This document shows positions 9,147 to 16,490 of a stretch of 64,000 nucleotides of DNA, piece by piece. The notes under the pieces were generated by a model, which had not been told where the DNA came from, did no database searches, and worked only from the letters and a program-made list of their open reading frames with translations. A program made the translations under genes and the position numbers. The DNA comes from JBGQOG01 sp052113705 (GTDB taxonomy: Bacteria > Pseudomonadota > Alphaproteobacteria > Rhodobacterales > Rhodobacteraceae), in NCBI RefSeq assembly GCF_052113705.1, contig NZ_JBGQOG010000014.1, positions 62,001-126,000 on the forward strand, read 5' to 3'. Numbering within the stretch: the stretch's first letter is position 1; each line of letters opens with the position of its first letter.

Positions 9147-9328
9147 GTAAAGTCTCCATGGTTGAGGAATGCGGACCAAACCGCGCTGCCCGAACGGACC
9201 CCTCCCGGTGGTCCGCGACAAAGACACCCCCCACGGGATGCCAGATCTGCCTGCGCCTCAGCCGAGACGCCGTCTTCACGCCCGAACGACGGAGAGCAGG
9301 CCGGGCCCACCCTCCGTGCAGATCGGGA
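9147..9328 (-). promoter_or_regulatory. tssC-hcp intergenic leader with hairpin
   Basis: This 182-base untranslated gap is unusual in an otherwise tightly packed operon. It holds a small inverted repeat, CGGACC (9195-9200) / GGTCCG (9210-9215), and the hcp ribosome binding site. It may carry an internal hcp promoter or an RNA processing site. No clear -10/-35 pair was found. Confidence 0.4.
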
Positions 9329-10822
9329 TTACCCCTTTTCGGAGGGCAATTTCGACACCAGCCGCAGCGAGACCGACAGCCCCTCAAGCTGGTAATGCGG
9401 CCGCAGGAAGAACTTCGAGGTGTAATACCCCGGGTTGCCTTCGACCTCTTCGACGATGACCTCGGCTGCCGCCAGCGGGCGGCGGGCCTTTTCCTCATCC
9501 GGCGACGTGGCCGCCGAATAATCCACGTATTGGCTGACCCATTCCTGCAGCCAGCTTTGCATCGCGTCCCGGCTCTTGTACGAGCCGACCTTGTCGCGGA
9601 CGATGCATTTCAGGTAATGCGCAAAGCGGCAGGTGGCGAAAAGATAGGGCAGACGCGCCGCCAGCGCCGCATTCGACGTGGCATCCGGATCGTCATATTC
9701 CGCCGGTTTGTGCAAAGATTGCGCGCCGATGAAGGCCGCCAGATCCGAGTTCTTGCGGTGAATCAGCGGCATCATTCCATTCTTGGCCAGTTCCGCCTCG
9801 CGCCGGTCGCCAATGGCAATTTCGGTCGGGCATTTCTGATCGACCCCGCCATCATCGGTGGCAAAAGTATGCGAGGGCAGATTGGTCAGCGCGCCGCCGG
9901 ATTCGATGCCGCGGATCCGCGAGCACCAGCCATATTCCTTGAAGGACCGGTTGATGTTGACCGCCATCCCATAAGCGGCATTGACCCAGCTGTATTTCTC
10001 GCTGTCGGCACCCTCGGTGTCTTCCTCAAAGGCGAATTGCTCGACCGGTTCCGTCTTGGCGCCATAGGGCAGACGGCCCAGAAAGCGCGGCATGGCGAGG
10101 CCGATGTATTTGGAATCCTCGCTGTCGCGCAGGCTGCGCCACGAGGCATATTCCGGCGTCGAGAAGATCTTGCTCAGATCGCGCGGATTGGCCAGTTCCG
10201 ACCAGCTGTCCATCTGGAAGAGCGTCGGTTTTGCCCCGGTGATCAGCGGCGCATGGGCGGCGGCGGCAATCTTGGCCATCTCGCTCAGCAGTTCGATGTC
10301 GGGCGGGGAATGGTCGAAGTGGAAATCCGCCACCAGCGAACCATAGGGCTCACCGCCGAACTGACCGAATTCTTCCTCGTAGATTTTCTTGAAGATCGGC
10401 GACTGGTCCCAGGCCGCCCCCTTGAACTTGCGCAGGGTCTTGTGCAGGTCCTTTTTCGAGACGTTCATCACGCGGATCTTCAGCATCTCGTCGGTTTCGG
10501 TGTTGTTGACGAGATAGTGCAGGCCGCGCCAGGCGCTTTCGAGCTGCTGGAATTCGGCATGGTGCAGGATCAGGTTGACCTGCTCGGTCAGTTTCTTGTC
10601 GATCTGCGCAATGATGCTCTCGATCGAGCGCAACGCGTCATCCGAGATCAGCTGTGTGTTGGCCAGCGCCTGTTGCGCCAGCACCTTGACCGCGGATTCA
10701 ACGGCCGATTTGGCCTGATCGGATTTCGGGCGGAATTCCTTTTGCAGCAGGCTCTCGAACTCGGATGAGCCGAAAGCGGTGGCCCCTTGCGCCGTCTGGA
10801 CCTGAGTTTGTTCTTCGGCCAT
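9329..10822 (-). CDS. tssC: T6SS sheath large subunit TssC
   Basis: A 497-residue TssC (VipB/ImpD), the large subunit of the contractile sheath, assembled with TssB around the Hcp tube. It has the typical start region with SEFESLLQKEFRPKS, the helix ALRSIESIIAQIDKKL, ESAWRGLHYLVNNTE around 95-110, and the C-terminal sheath core ending KFFLRPHYQLEGLSVSLRLV. It lies 3 bases after tssB, as usual for this pair, which must be made in equal amounts. No mutation or truncation is seen. Confidence 0.97.
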   Translation of the reverse strand: MAEEQTQVQTAQGATAFGSSEFESLLQKEFRPKSDQAKSAVESAVKVLAQQALANTQLISDDALRSIESIIAQIDKKLTEQVNLILHHAEFQQLESAWRGLHYLVNNTETDEMLKIRVMNVSKKDLHKTLRKFKGAAWDQSPIFKKIYEEEFGQFGGEPYGSLVADFHFDHSPPDIELLSEMAKIAAAAHAPLITGAKPTLFQMDSWSELANPRDLSKIFSTPEYASWRSLRDSEDSKYIGLAMPRFLGRLPYGAKTEPVEQFAFEEDTEGADSEKYSWVNAAYGMAVNINRSFKEYGWCSRIRGIESGGALTNLPSHTFATDDGGVDQKCPTEIAIGDRREAELAKNGMMPLIHRKNSDLAAFIGAQSLHKPAEYDDPDATSNAALAARLPYLFATCRFAHYLKCIVRDKVGSYKSRDAMQSWLQEWVSQYVDYSAATSPDEEKARRPLAAAEVIVEEVEGNPGYYTSKFFLRPHYQLEGLSVSLRLVSKLPSEKG

Positions 10823-10825
10823 GTC

Positions 10826-11338
10826 TTACTCCTGCTCGGATTCGGCGCCCGGCTTCGGCTGGGCGGCAAGGGTCTTCAGCAAGGCAGGATCCTGAATGAT
10901 CTTGTTGATCAGCTCTTCTGCGCCGGTCTTGCCGTCCATATAGGTCATCAGATTGCTCAGCTGGGTGCGTGCATCCAGAAGCTCGCGCAGCGGCGCCACT
11001 TTGGCGGCAATCGCGGCAGGCGAGAAATCGTCCATGCTTTCAAAGGTGATATCCACCGCCAGATTGCCCTCGCCGGTCAGCGTATTGGGCACGGTAAAAG
11101 CGGCACGCGGAGCCATTGATTTCATCCGGTCATCGAAATTGTCGACGTCGATTTCCAGAAACTTGCGGTCGGCAATCGCGGGCTGTTCCACTTCGGACTT
11201 GCCGGCGAGATCGCTCATCACCCCCATCACGAAGGGCAGCTGCACCTTTTTCTCTGCCCCGTAGAGTTCGACGTCATATTCGATCTGCACACGCGGGGCC
11301 CTGTTTCGTGCAATGAATTTCTGTGAGCTGTCGGCCAT
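10826..11338 (-). CDS. tssB: T6SS sheath small subunit TssB
   Basis: A 170-residue TssB (VipA/ImpC-type small subunit) that intertwines with TssC to form sheath protomers and is contacted by ClpV and TagJ on contraction. Motifs include QKFIARNRAPRVQIEYDVE at the N-terminus, LPFVMGVMSDLAGKSE, and FLEIDVDNFDDRMKSM. The helical tail LRELLDARTQLSNLMTYMDG is the expected TssC-binding and sheath-stabilising region. It is 85 bases downstream of tssA and immediately upstream of tssC. Confidence 0.97.
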   Translation of the reverse strand: MADSSQKFIARNRAPRVQIEYDVELYGAEKKVQLPFVMGVMSDLAGKSEVEQPAIADRKFLEIDVDNFDDRMKSMAPRAAFTVPNTLTGEGNLAVDITFESMDDFSPAAIAAKVAPLRELLDARTQLSNLMTYMDGKTGAEELINKIIQDPALLKTLAAQPKPGAESEQE

Positions 11339-11423
11339 GTTCTGTCCCTCGGGGTTTCACCAGTTTCGGTTGAGAAAGGGCCGGATGCCGCGGGGCGCCC
11401 GGTTTGGAGAAGAATATTACCTG

Positions 11424-12464
11424 TCAGTCGTCATCCTTGATGCCGCCGATGCGGTGGACCTCATCCAGCCCGTCATGCGCCATATCGGCAATGATGGTCA
11501 GGAAATCGGCATTCACCAGGCGTTTGGCCCGCGCCAAGAGGATGGGCACCGGGCTTGAGGGCTCACAGCGCGCATAATAGGCGGTGATCCGGTCCAGCAT
11601 GCGGATCACATCGTCAGAGGTGTTGATGGCCCCGGTCCCGGCAGCGGCGGGCGCCGCCCCCGAAACCGTGCCGCCGCCTGCGGGGGCCGCGGCATCGCTG
11701 TCATCGTCAGGCGCATCCGCCAGGGGGCTTTCCCCGGCGTCGGCATATTGCGTCAAGACGCGGCTGATCGCGCGCAGGGTGGTGGTCAGCCGGTCAAGCT
11801 GCGGCCCCTCGCCCGGCGTGTGTTCGACGAAAACCGCATCGATCGCGCGCACATCGGCAATCGCCGTGGTCACCGCCGCGGCCAAAGCCTGCAGCCGCGC
11901 AGCGTCACTGTCGTGAAACGCCGCGGCCAGCGCCGAGGCGTCCGGCACATTCTCCATATCGGCCGCCGCGGTGGCATTGCCCTCGGCCACTTCGACATGG
12001 CGCAGGCTCATCTTGCCGAAGGTCCGGCTGTCGGTCAGCGGTGCGCGCCGCAGCGCCCGCAACACACCGTCGGGATTGGCCAGCCCCTGCACCGCATTGA
12101 TCCGCATGGTGGCATCGCCATCATCCTCATCCAGCTCGGGATGCGCCGTCGGCCAATAGTCCTGCAACAGGGCCCGCACATAGCCCAGCACCTCGCCAAA
12201 AGCGACCAGACCCTTGGTGTTCAGCACCGCCTCGGCCAGAAACACCGCGGCGCGGATGTCATGGCTGCGCTGCAAGATGGCATGGGACAATTTCACGACG
12301 GCCGGATAATCCGGATCTTCGCCTTTTTGGATCTGATCACCGACCTGACGTTCTTCCCCGTGCTGAGCGGTCAGCTCAAGCTCGATGAACGCCGGATCAT
12401 ATTCCAAGTTCTCCCCACTCGGAACGTCGGCGCTGATGGGCACCAGCAACGCACTAAAATCCAT
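11424..12464 (-). CDS. tssA: T6SS assembly protein TssA (ImpA family)
   Basis: A 346-residue ImpA/TssA protein, the first gene of the T6SS operon. TssA family members organise tail assembly, either at the baseplate or as a cap on the distal sheath end. The ImpA N-terminal domain (about 1-130) begins MDFSALLVPISADVPSG. A Gly/Ala/Ser/Asp-rich linker is at about 235-275, and the short C-terminal domain contains RCEPSSPVPILLARAKRLV. The ATG at 12464 follows a GGGGGGGG run that can act as ribosome binding site. The in-frame ATG 99 bases upstream is not supported. The short C-terminal region resembles the smaller TssA class. Confidence 0.9.
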   Translation of the reverse strand: MDFSALLVPISADVPSGENLEYDPAFIELELTAQHGEERQVGDQIQKGEDPDYPAVVKLSHAILQRSHDIRAAVFLAEAVLNTKGLVAFGEVLGYVRALLQDYWPTAHPELDEDDGDATMRINAVQGLANPDGVLRALRRAPLTDSRTFGKMSLRHVEVAEGNATAAADMENVPDASALAAAFHDSDAARLQALAAAVTTAIADVRAIDAVFVEHTPGEGPQLDRLTTTLRAISRVLTQYADAGESPLADAPDDDSDAAAPAGGGTVSGAAPAAAGTGAINTSDDVIRMLDRITAYYARCEPSSPVPILLARAKRLVNADFLTIIADMAHDGLDEVHRIGGIKDDD

Positions 12465-12956
12465 ATCCCCCCCCGAAGTATGTCCCTCGCCCTCTCCGTG
12501 ACTTGAACAAGTCGGGCTCTTCATTGCGGGCCAAGGCCCGAGGACACACCGGTTTTCTGACAATCGCCTTCAACGGGCACACGAAGGTCAATTTGCCAGA
12601 TCAAAAAATTACATTACGCGAAGTAAAGCTCCAACAATTTAAGGTGTCAATTCTTATTCAGGGAATGCGTCTGCGGCGGCCACAGGCCGGGGCAGGTTCC
12701 GCAGGCCCGGAGGGCACAAGCGGCACGGATGCGTCAGCCCGGCCTGACGCAAAGCGGCGCGGGCGGTTATGTCAGATGCGATGCATTTAATTTTCGGCCG
12801 CCGGCGGCATCACAGCCGGAACCGCCCGAACATGCCCGGTTTTCGGGCATCTGCCGACACAAAACAACCGGAGGGAGGTATCACAAAAATATCCCCCGTT
12901 CTGCGCCGGGCGCGCTAGCATCCGTTCACGAGATCAGTGCGAGGGGGGAAATCCGC
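12465..12956. promoter_or_regulatory. Divergent regulatory region, T6SS operon / secreted-protein operon
   Basis: A 492-base gap between two divergent operons, with an A+T-rich centre (about 12595-12665) unlike its surroundings. That centre is the likely T6SS promoter. It contains TTACGCGAAGTAA (12614-12626), whose TTAC/GTAA ends are inverted. A 7-bp perfect hairpin ATGCCCG / CGGGCAT (12832-12838 / 12844-12850) precedes the plus-strand gene, which has a strong GAGGGGGGAA ribosome binding site at 12941. No sigma-54 GG-N10-GC promoter was identified with confidence. No gene was found in the gap. Confidence 0.5.
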
Positions 12957-13448
12957 ATGAACGCCGCCAATGCCCGTCAGGGCCAGATGCCTGGCCGGAG
13001 TCCCGCGCCCCGATGGCGGCATCCGCTTGCCGCCCTGTTCTGCCTCGGCCTCGCCCTGACCGCCGCGCCGCAGACGGGGCAGAGTGAGGAAATGTCGGGA
13101 AAACTGGGGGTTGAGCTCAACAAGCTGGAGCCCGCGACCGGCGGTGGCTGTCAGGCCTATTTCCTCTTTCGCAACGAGACCGGCAAAAGCTTTGAGGCCT
13201 TTGAAATGAGCCTCGCCGTGCTGGACGCGAAAGGAGTGATCGACCGGTTGCTCACGGTCGATGCGGCTCCCCTGCCGGTCCAGCGCACCACGCTGAAGCT
13301 GTTTGCGATCCCCGAACTCGCCTGTGACAACATCTCCGAGATCCTGCTGCATGACATGGCCGCCTGCCGTCCGCAGAATGAGGGAGAGACGGATTGCTTC
13401 CCCTTCCTCGCGCTGGACAGCAAGGCCAGCGCCGCCCTGGTGCGCTAG
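12957..13448 (+). CDS. Small secreted protein at the head of the Exb/Tol-like operon
   Basis: A 163-residue protein of unknown function. Residues 1-40 form a basic n-region followed by a hydrophobic core (LAALFCLGLALTAA) and AxA-like cleavage near residue 40, so export to the periplasm is likely. The mature part is about 120 residues with several cysteines (CQAYF, LACDN, AACRP, DCFPF) that could form disulfides. The alternation of beta-like strands (YFLFRNETGKSF, FEMSLAVLD) suggests an immunoglobulin-like fold. The stop is 1 base before the start of the ExbB-like gene, so they are co-translated. Its tight linkage suggests a periplasmic partner of the motor proteins. Confidence 0.8.
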   Translation: MNAANARQGQMPGRSPAPRWRHPLAALFCLGLALTAAPQTGQSEEMSGKLGVELNKLEPATGGGCQAYFLFRNETGKSFEAFEMSLAVLDAKGVIDRLLTVDAAPLPVQRTTLKLFAIPELACDNISEILLHDMAACRPQNEGETDCFPFLALDSKASAALVR

Positions 13449-13449
13449 C

Positions 13450-14073
13450 GTGTCGGGCCTGATGTCGATGGTCGGTGCGGGCGGGCCGATCATTCTGGTG
13501 CTGGTGGTGTTGTCGCTGGCCTCGCTGACCATCACCGCGGTCAAAATCCTCGAACTCTGGCCGGTGCGCTCGGGCGAGGCGGCGCGGGTGGCGGCGCTGG
13601 CCGATTGGGCGGCGGGCGCACGCGACGCGGCGCAGTCCCGTCTGGCGGCGGGCAAGGCCCCGGCCGACCGGGTGATGGGCTATGCGATGAGCGCGCTGGT
13701 GGCGGGCTATCGGGGCGCGCCTTTGGTGAACGAGCTGACCCGGCGCGGCAACGAGGAACTGGCGCGGATGAACCGGATGATCCGGCTGCTGGAACTGGTG
13801 GCGATGATCGCGCCGCTGTTGGGGCTTTTGGGCACGGTACTGGGGATGATCCAGTCGTTTCAGGCGCTGGCGATGGCCTCGGGCGCGGCGAATGCCTCGG
13901 TGCTGGCGGGGGGGATCTGGCAGGCGCTGCTGACCACGGCGGCGGGGCTTCTGGTCGCCATTCCGGCGGCGGTGGCGGCGACGCTTCTGGCCGGGCGGGC
14001 GGAAAGCGGCGCGCAGATGATCGAAAGCGCGGTGGGGCAGCTTCTGCTGATCGAAGAGCGACCGGGCGGCTGA
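13450..14073 (+). CDS. ExbB/TolQ/MotA-family proton channel
   Basis: An inner-membrane protein of about 207 residues with three predicted helices. The first is near the N-terminus (PIILVLVVLSLASLTITAV); the second and third lie in the conserved MotA_TolQ_ExbB domain (LLELVAMIAPLLGLLGTVLGMI and ALLTTAAGLLVAIPAAVAATLL). This class forms a pentamer around ExbD/TolR dimers and uses the proton gradient to drive envelope work. A GTG at 13450 is taken as start, one base after the upstream stop. ATG codons at 13462 and 13468 are equally possible. The next gene begins 5 bases after its stop. It could energise a TonB-like or a TolA-like partner encoded two genes on. Confidence 0.88.
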   Translation: MSGLMSMVGAGGPIILVLVVLSLASLTITAVKILELWPVRSGEAARVAALADWAAGARDAAQSRLAAGKAPADRVMGYAMSALVAGYRGAPLVNELTRRGNEELARMNRMIRLLELVAMIAPLLGLLGTVLGMIQSFQALAMASGAANASVLAGGIWQALLTTAAGLLVAIPAAVAATLLAGRAESGAQMIESAVGQLLLIEERPGG

Positions 14074-14078
14074 TCCCG

Positions 14079-14588
14079 ATGCAAAGCGCCAGCCCCCTGA
14101 TCCTGAAACGGCCCCGCGCGCCCAAAGCGTTGATTTCGCTGGTGCCGATGATTGATGTGATGCTGATCCTGCTGGTGTTTTTCATGGTCACCTCGACCTA
14201 TCTGAACCTCGACATGATCCCCTCGGTCAGCCCGGCAGAGGCAGCGGCCGAAGCCCCTGCACCTGGCATCACCGCCACGGACGGGGCCGCGCCGCCGCTC
14301 TTGATCCGGCTGGGGGCGGATGGAATGCCCGCGGTGCAGGGGCAAAGCCTGACGCCCGACGCCCTGCGCGCGCTGCTGCAAACCCGTCTGGCCGCCGCCC
14401 CGGCGCAAGAGGTGCTGATCCTGCCCTCCGGCGCGGCCGATATGCAGGCGCTCGTCAGCCTGCTTGACATGGCGAGCACGGCGGGTGTGCGGAACCTGAA
14501 AGTGGTGCGGCTGGCGGCAACGACAGCGGCAGCCGCGGATGCACCGCCGCAGGGCGCAGGGCCCCCAGACCCCACGGTGCGTCCATGA
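14079..14588 (+). CDS. ExbD/TolR-family protein (first copy)
   Basis: A 169-residue single-pass ExbD/TolR protein. It has a short cytosolic N-terminus, then the transmembrane helix LVPMIDVMLILLVFFMVTS. The helix contains the conserved Asp of the family (in PMIDVM) that conducts protons. The periplasmic domain follows after an Ala/Pro-rich linker (residues 50-65). The C-terminal tail is again Ala/Pro-rich. The stop overlaps the start of a 28-codon ORF (ATGA). Two ExbD-like genes beside one ExbB-like gene suggest a heterodimeric or two-partner motor. Confidence 0.88.
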   Translation: MQSASPLILKRPRAPKALISLVPMIDVMLILLVFFMVTSTYLNLDMIPSVSPAEAAAEAPAPGITATDGAAPPLLIRLGADGMPAVQGQSLTPDALRALLQTRLAAAPAQEVLILPSGAADMQALVSLLDMASTAGVRNLKVVRLAATTAAAADAPPQGAGPPDPTVRP

Positions 14589-14671
14589 CACGCAAACGAC
14601 TGAGAGGTAAAACAAAAGCGGCGCTGCGTTGTCTGCGGGTCACCCTATTGCGGGCGAGGGCCACCGCATGA
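14585..14671 (+). CDS. Tiny basic ORF bridging the two ExbD genes
   Basis: A 28-codon ORF that starts in an ATGA overlap with the first exbD stop and ends in a second ATGA overlap with the start of the second exbD. The predicted peptide is strongly basic (10 Arg/Lys), beginning MTRKRLRGKTK, with one Cys. It may be a translational relay that keeps ribosomes moving between the two genes, or a real small protein. A GAGAGG element inside it (about 14600) may serve as ribosome binding site for an internal start. Coding status is uncertain. Confidence 0.35.
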   Translation: MTRKRLRGKTKAALRCLRVTLLRARATA

Positions 14672-15084
14672 GAATCCGCCGCCCCCTGCCCCGGCATCCG
14701 CCCGAAACCATCGTGGCGCTGATTGATGTGGTGTTCTTTTTGCTGATCTTTTTCATGCTGATCGGCCGCATGGACGCCTCGGCCCCGTTCGAAGTGCTGC
14801 CCCCCCGGGCGGTGAGTGGTGCCGATCTGCCCGCAGGCGGCGTCATTGTGGCGATCGCGGCGGATGGCGATCTGGCGCTCGATGGCACCGCGATCCTGCC
14901 GGGGGCGTTGTTGCCCGCCCTGCGCGCGCGGCTGGCGGCCGATCCGGCGCTGCCGATCCGGGTGAATGCCCATCGCGCGGCGCAGCTGCATGACGTGCTG
15001 CCCTGGATGGACCAGATCGAAGCCCTCGGCGCGCGGGATGTGGCGCTGGTGGTCACCCCGGGCGACCTGCCGGGGACACCATGA
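14668..15084 (+). CDS. ExbD/TolR-family protein (second copy)
   Basis: A 138-residue ExbD/TolR protein. The membrane helix is TIVALIDVVFFLLIFFMLIG, again with the proton-carrying Asp (LIDVVF). The periplasmic domain ends DVALVVTPGD. The ATG at 14668 sits in an ATGA overlap with the tiny upstream ORF. A TTG 39 bases earlier would also be in frame but is less likely. It differs clearly from the first copy in length and linker, so it is not a recent duplicate. The next gene starts in an ATGA overlap at 15081, so the whole set is translationally coupled. Confidence 0.87.
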   Translation: MRIRRPLPRHPPETIVALIDVVFFLLIFFMLIGRMDASAPFEVLPPRAVSGADLPAGGVIVAIAADGDLALDGTAILPGALLPALRARLAADPALPIRVNAHRAAQLHDVLPWMDQIEALGARDVALVVTPGDLPGTP

Positions 15085-16484
15085 GCGGGGGGCAGATAAG
15101 CGGCACGGCGGCCGGGCACGCGGTGCGAGCGCGTGAGGCGCCAGACGCCACGCCCGCCGGACGCGCCGCCCGCTGGTCGCTGGGGCTCGGCGCCTCGGTG
15201 ATGCTGCATGGCGGCGCGCTGGCGGGGCTGTTGTGGGCGACCGCCCCCCGCCCGGTTGCGGTACAACCGCCGCCCGCAAGCCAGATCAATCTGCAAAGCT
15301 ACGCGGTGCCGGAAAGCCGCGCCGAACCAACCGCGCCCGAGACGGAGACCGCCCGCCCCCGCGCGGCAGAGGCCACCGCCCTTCCCCAGCGCGAAATCCG
15401 GCAATCGCGCGCCACCGCCGACCCGCTGCCGCAGGTGGCCACGCAAGCGGCGGAAACCACGGGACAAACGCTGCGTCTCAGCGCCCCAAGCGCCCCGACA
15501 CAGGCGGCCCTGCCCCCCTCCGCCACCCCTTTGGCCACCGCGGCTCTGCCCAGCACCCTTGCCGCCGCCGCGAGCGCATTGCCAAACGCTGTCGTGGAAG
15601 CTGCCCCGGTGCCACAACCGCCCAGCGCGGCACCGCTGCAACCGCCCTCAACCCATGCCCGCGCGGAACTTGCCTTTGATGCGGCAGGGGCGGCGGCGGT
15701 CGATCCCCTCTCGGTCACCGCCTATCAGAGCTTTGTCGCGCCGCAAGATGCGGGCGCGGCGGCAACCGATCTGCGCGACAGGCTGACGACCCTGCTCGCC
15801 GCCGTGCCCTGCGCGCGGATTCAGCTGAACTTTGACCCCGCGACCACAACTCTGACCCTGACCGGCCATGTCCCGCAACCGGGCGCCGCGCTGCCGGTGA
15901 TGCAGGCCCTGCAGGCGCAGATGGGTCAGAACATAGAGGTGCGCGATCAGCTGCAGATCCTGCCGCCCCCCTTGTGCAGCAATCTGAGCGGGATGGCGGC
16001 GGTTGGGCTGCCACCCTCAACCGATCAGATCACCAATCCGCTGCTGCTCGGCGACAGCACCCAGACCCGCAGCTTTCACTTCACCGAAGGGGAGGCCCTC
16101 GTGCTGGCGCTGCAGGGCGCAGACTACGATGCCTATGTGCAGGTGGATTATTTCGACGCCGCCGGTCAGGTGCTGCATCTGGCCCCTGCCCCCGGTGAAG
16201 GACTGAGCAAAACCCCGGCCCATGCGGCACTGACCATCGGCGCGCCCGCACCGCTGCCCGCGGGCGCGCCCGGTCTCTTCATCCAGATCGCGCCGCCCTT
16301 CGGGCAGGAGCTGGCGGTGGCCTTTGCCAGCTCGAGCCCCATAGACACCCGCAACCGTCCGCTGAGCGAACCCGCCGGACCCTATCTGGACTGGCTGCGC
16401 CAAAGCATCACCAAGGCCCGCGCCGCAGACCCGGATTTCAAAGGCGAATGGGTGTATTTTCTGGTCGAAAGCACCCCGCGCTGA
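15081..16484 (+). CDS. TonB/TolA-like transperiplasmic protein
   Basis: A 467-residue protein with the build of a TonB or TolA. It has a short cytosolic start, one membrane anchor at about 33-53 (LGLGASVMLHGGALAGLLWA), then an Ala/Pro-rich periplasmic spacer of some 170 residues. A BON-like segment follows at about 230-300 (LTTLLAAVPCARIQLNFDP). The C-terminal domain (about 325-467) includes DAYVQVDYFDAAGQVLHLAP, which resembles DUF4384 modules often found with caspase-like proteins. It lacks a canonical TonB C-terminal domain. As last gene of the motor operon it is the likely energy-transfer arm. It converges on the caspase gene with only 6 bases between stops. Confidence 0.75.
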   Translation: MSGGQISGTAAGHAVRAREAPDATPAGRAARWSLGLGASVMLHGGALAGLLWATAPRPVAVQPPPASQINLQSYAVPESRAEPTAPETETARPRAAEATALPQREIRQSRATADPLPQVATQAAETTGQTLRLSAPSAPTQAALPPSATPLATAALPSTLAAAASALPNAVVEAAPVPQPPSAAPLQPPSTHARAELAFDAAGAAAVDPLSVTAYQSFVAPQDAGAAATDLRDRLTTLLAAVPCARIQLNFDPATTTLTLTGHVPQPGAALPVMQALQAQMGQNIEVRDQLQILPPPLCSNLSGMAAVGLPPSTDQITNPLLLGDSTQTRSFHFTEGEALVLALQGADYDAYVQVDYFDAAGQVLHLAPAPGEGLSKTPAHAALTIGAPAPLPAGAPGLFIQIAPPFGQELAVAFASSSPIDTRNRPLSEPAGPYLDWLRQSITKARAADPDFKGEWVYFLVESTPR

Positions 16485-16490
16485 GTGCCG

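Noticed and set aside
12465..12956. Possible sigma-54 promoter for the T6SS operon
   Set aside because: I could not find a convincing GG-N10-GC pair with proper spacing, so no promoter class is assigned.
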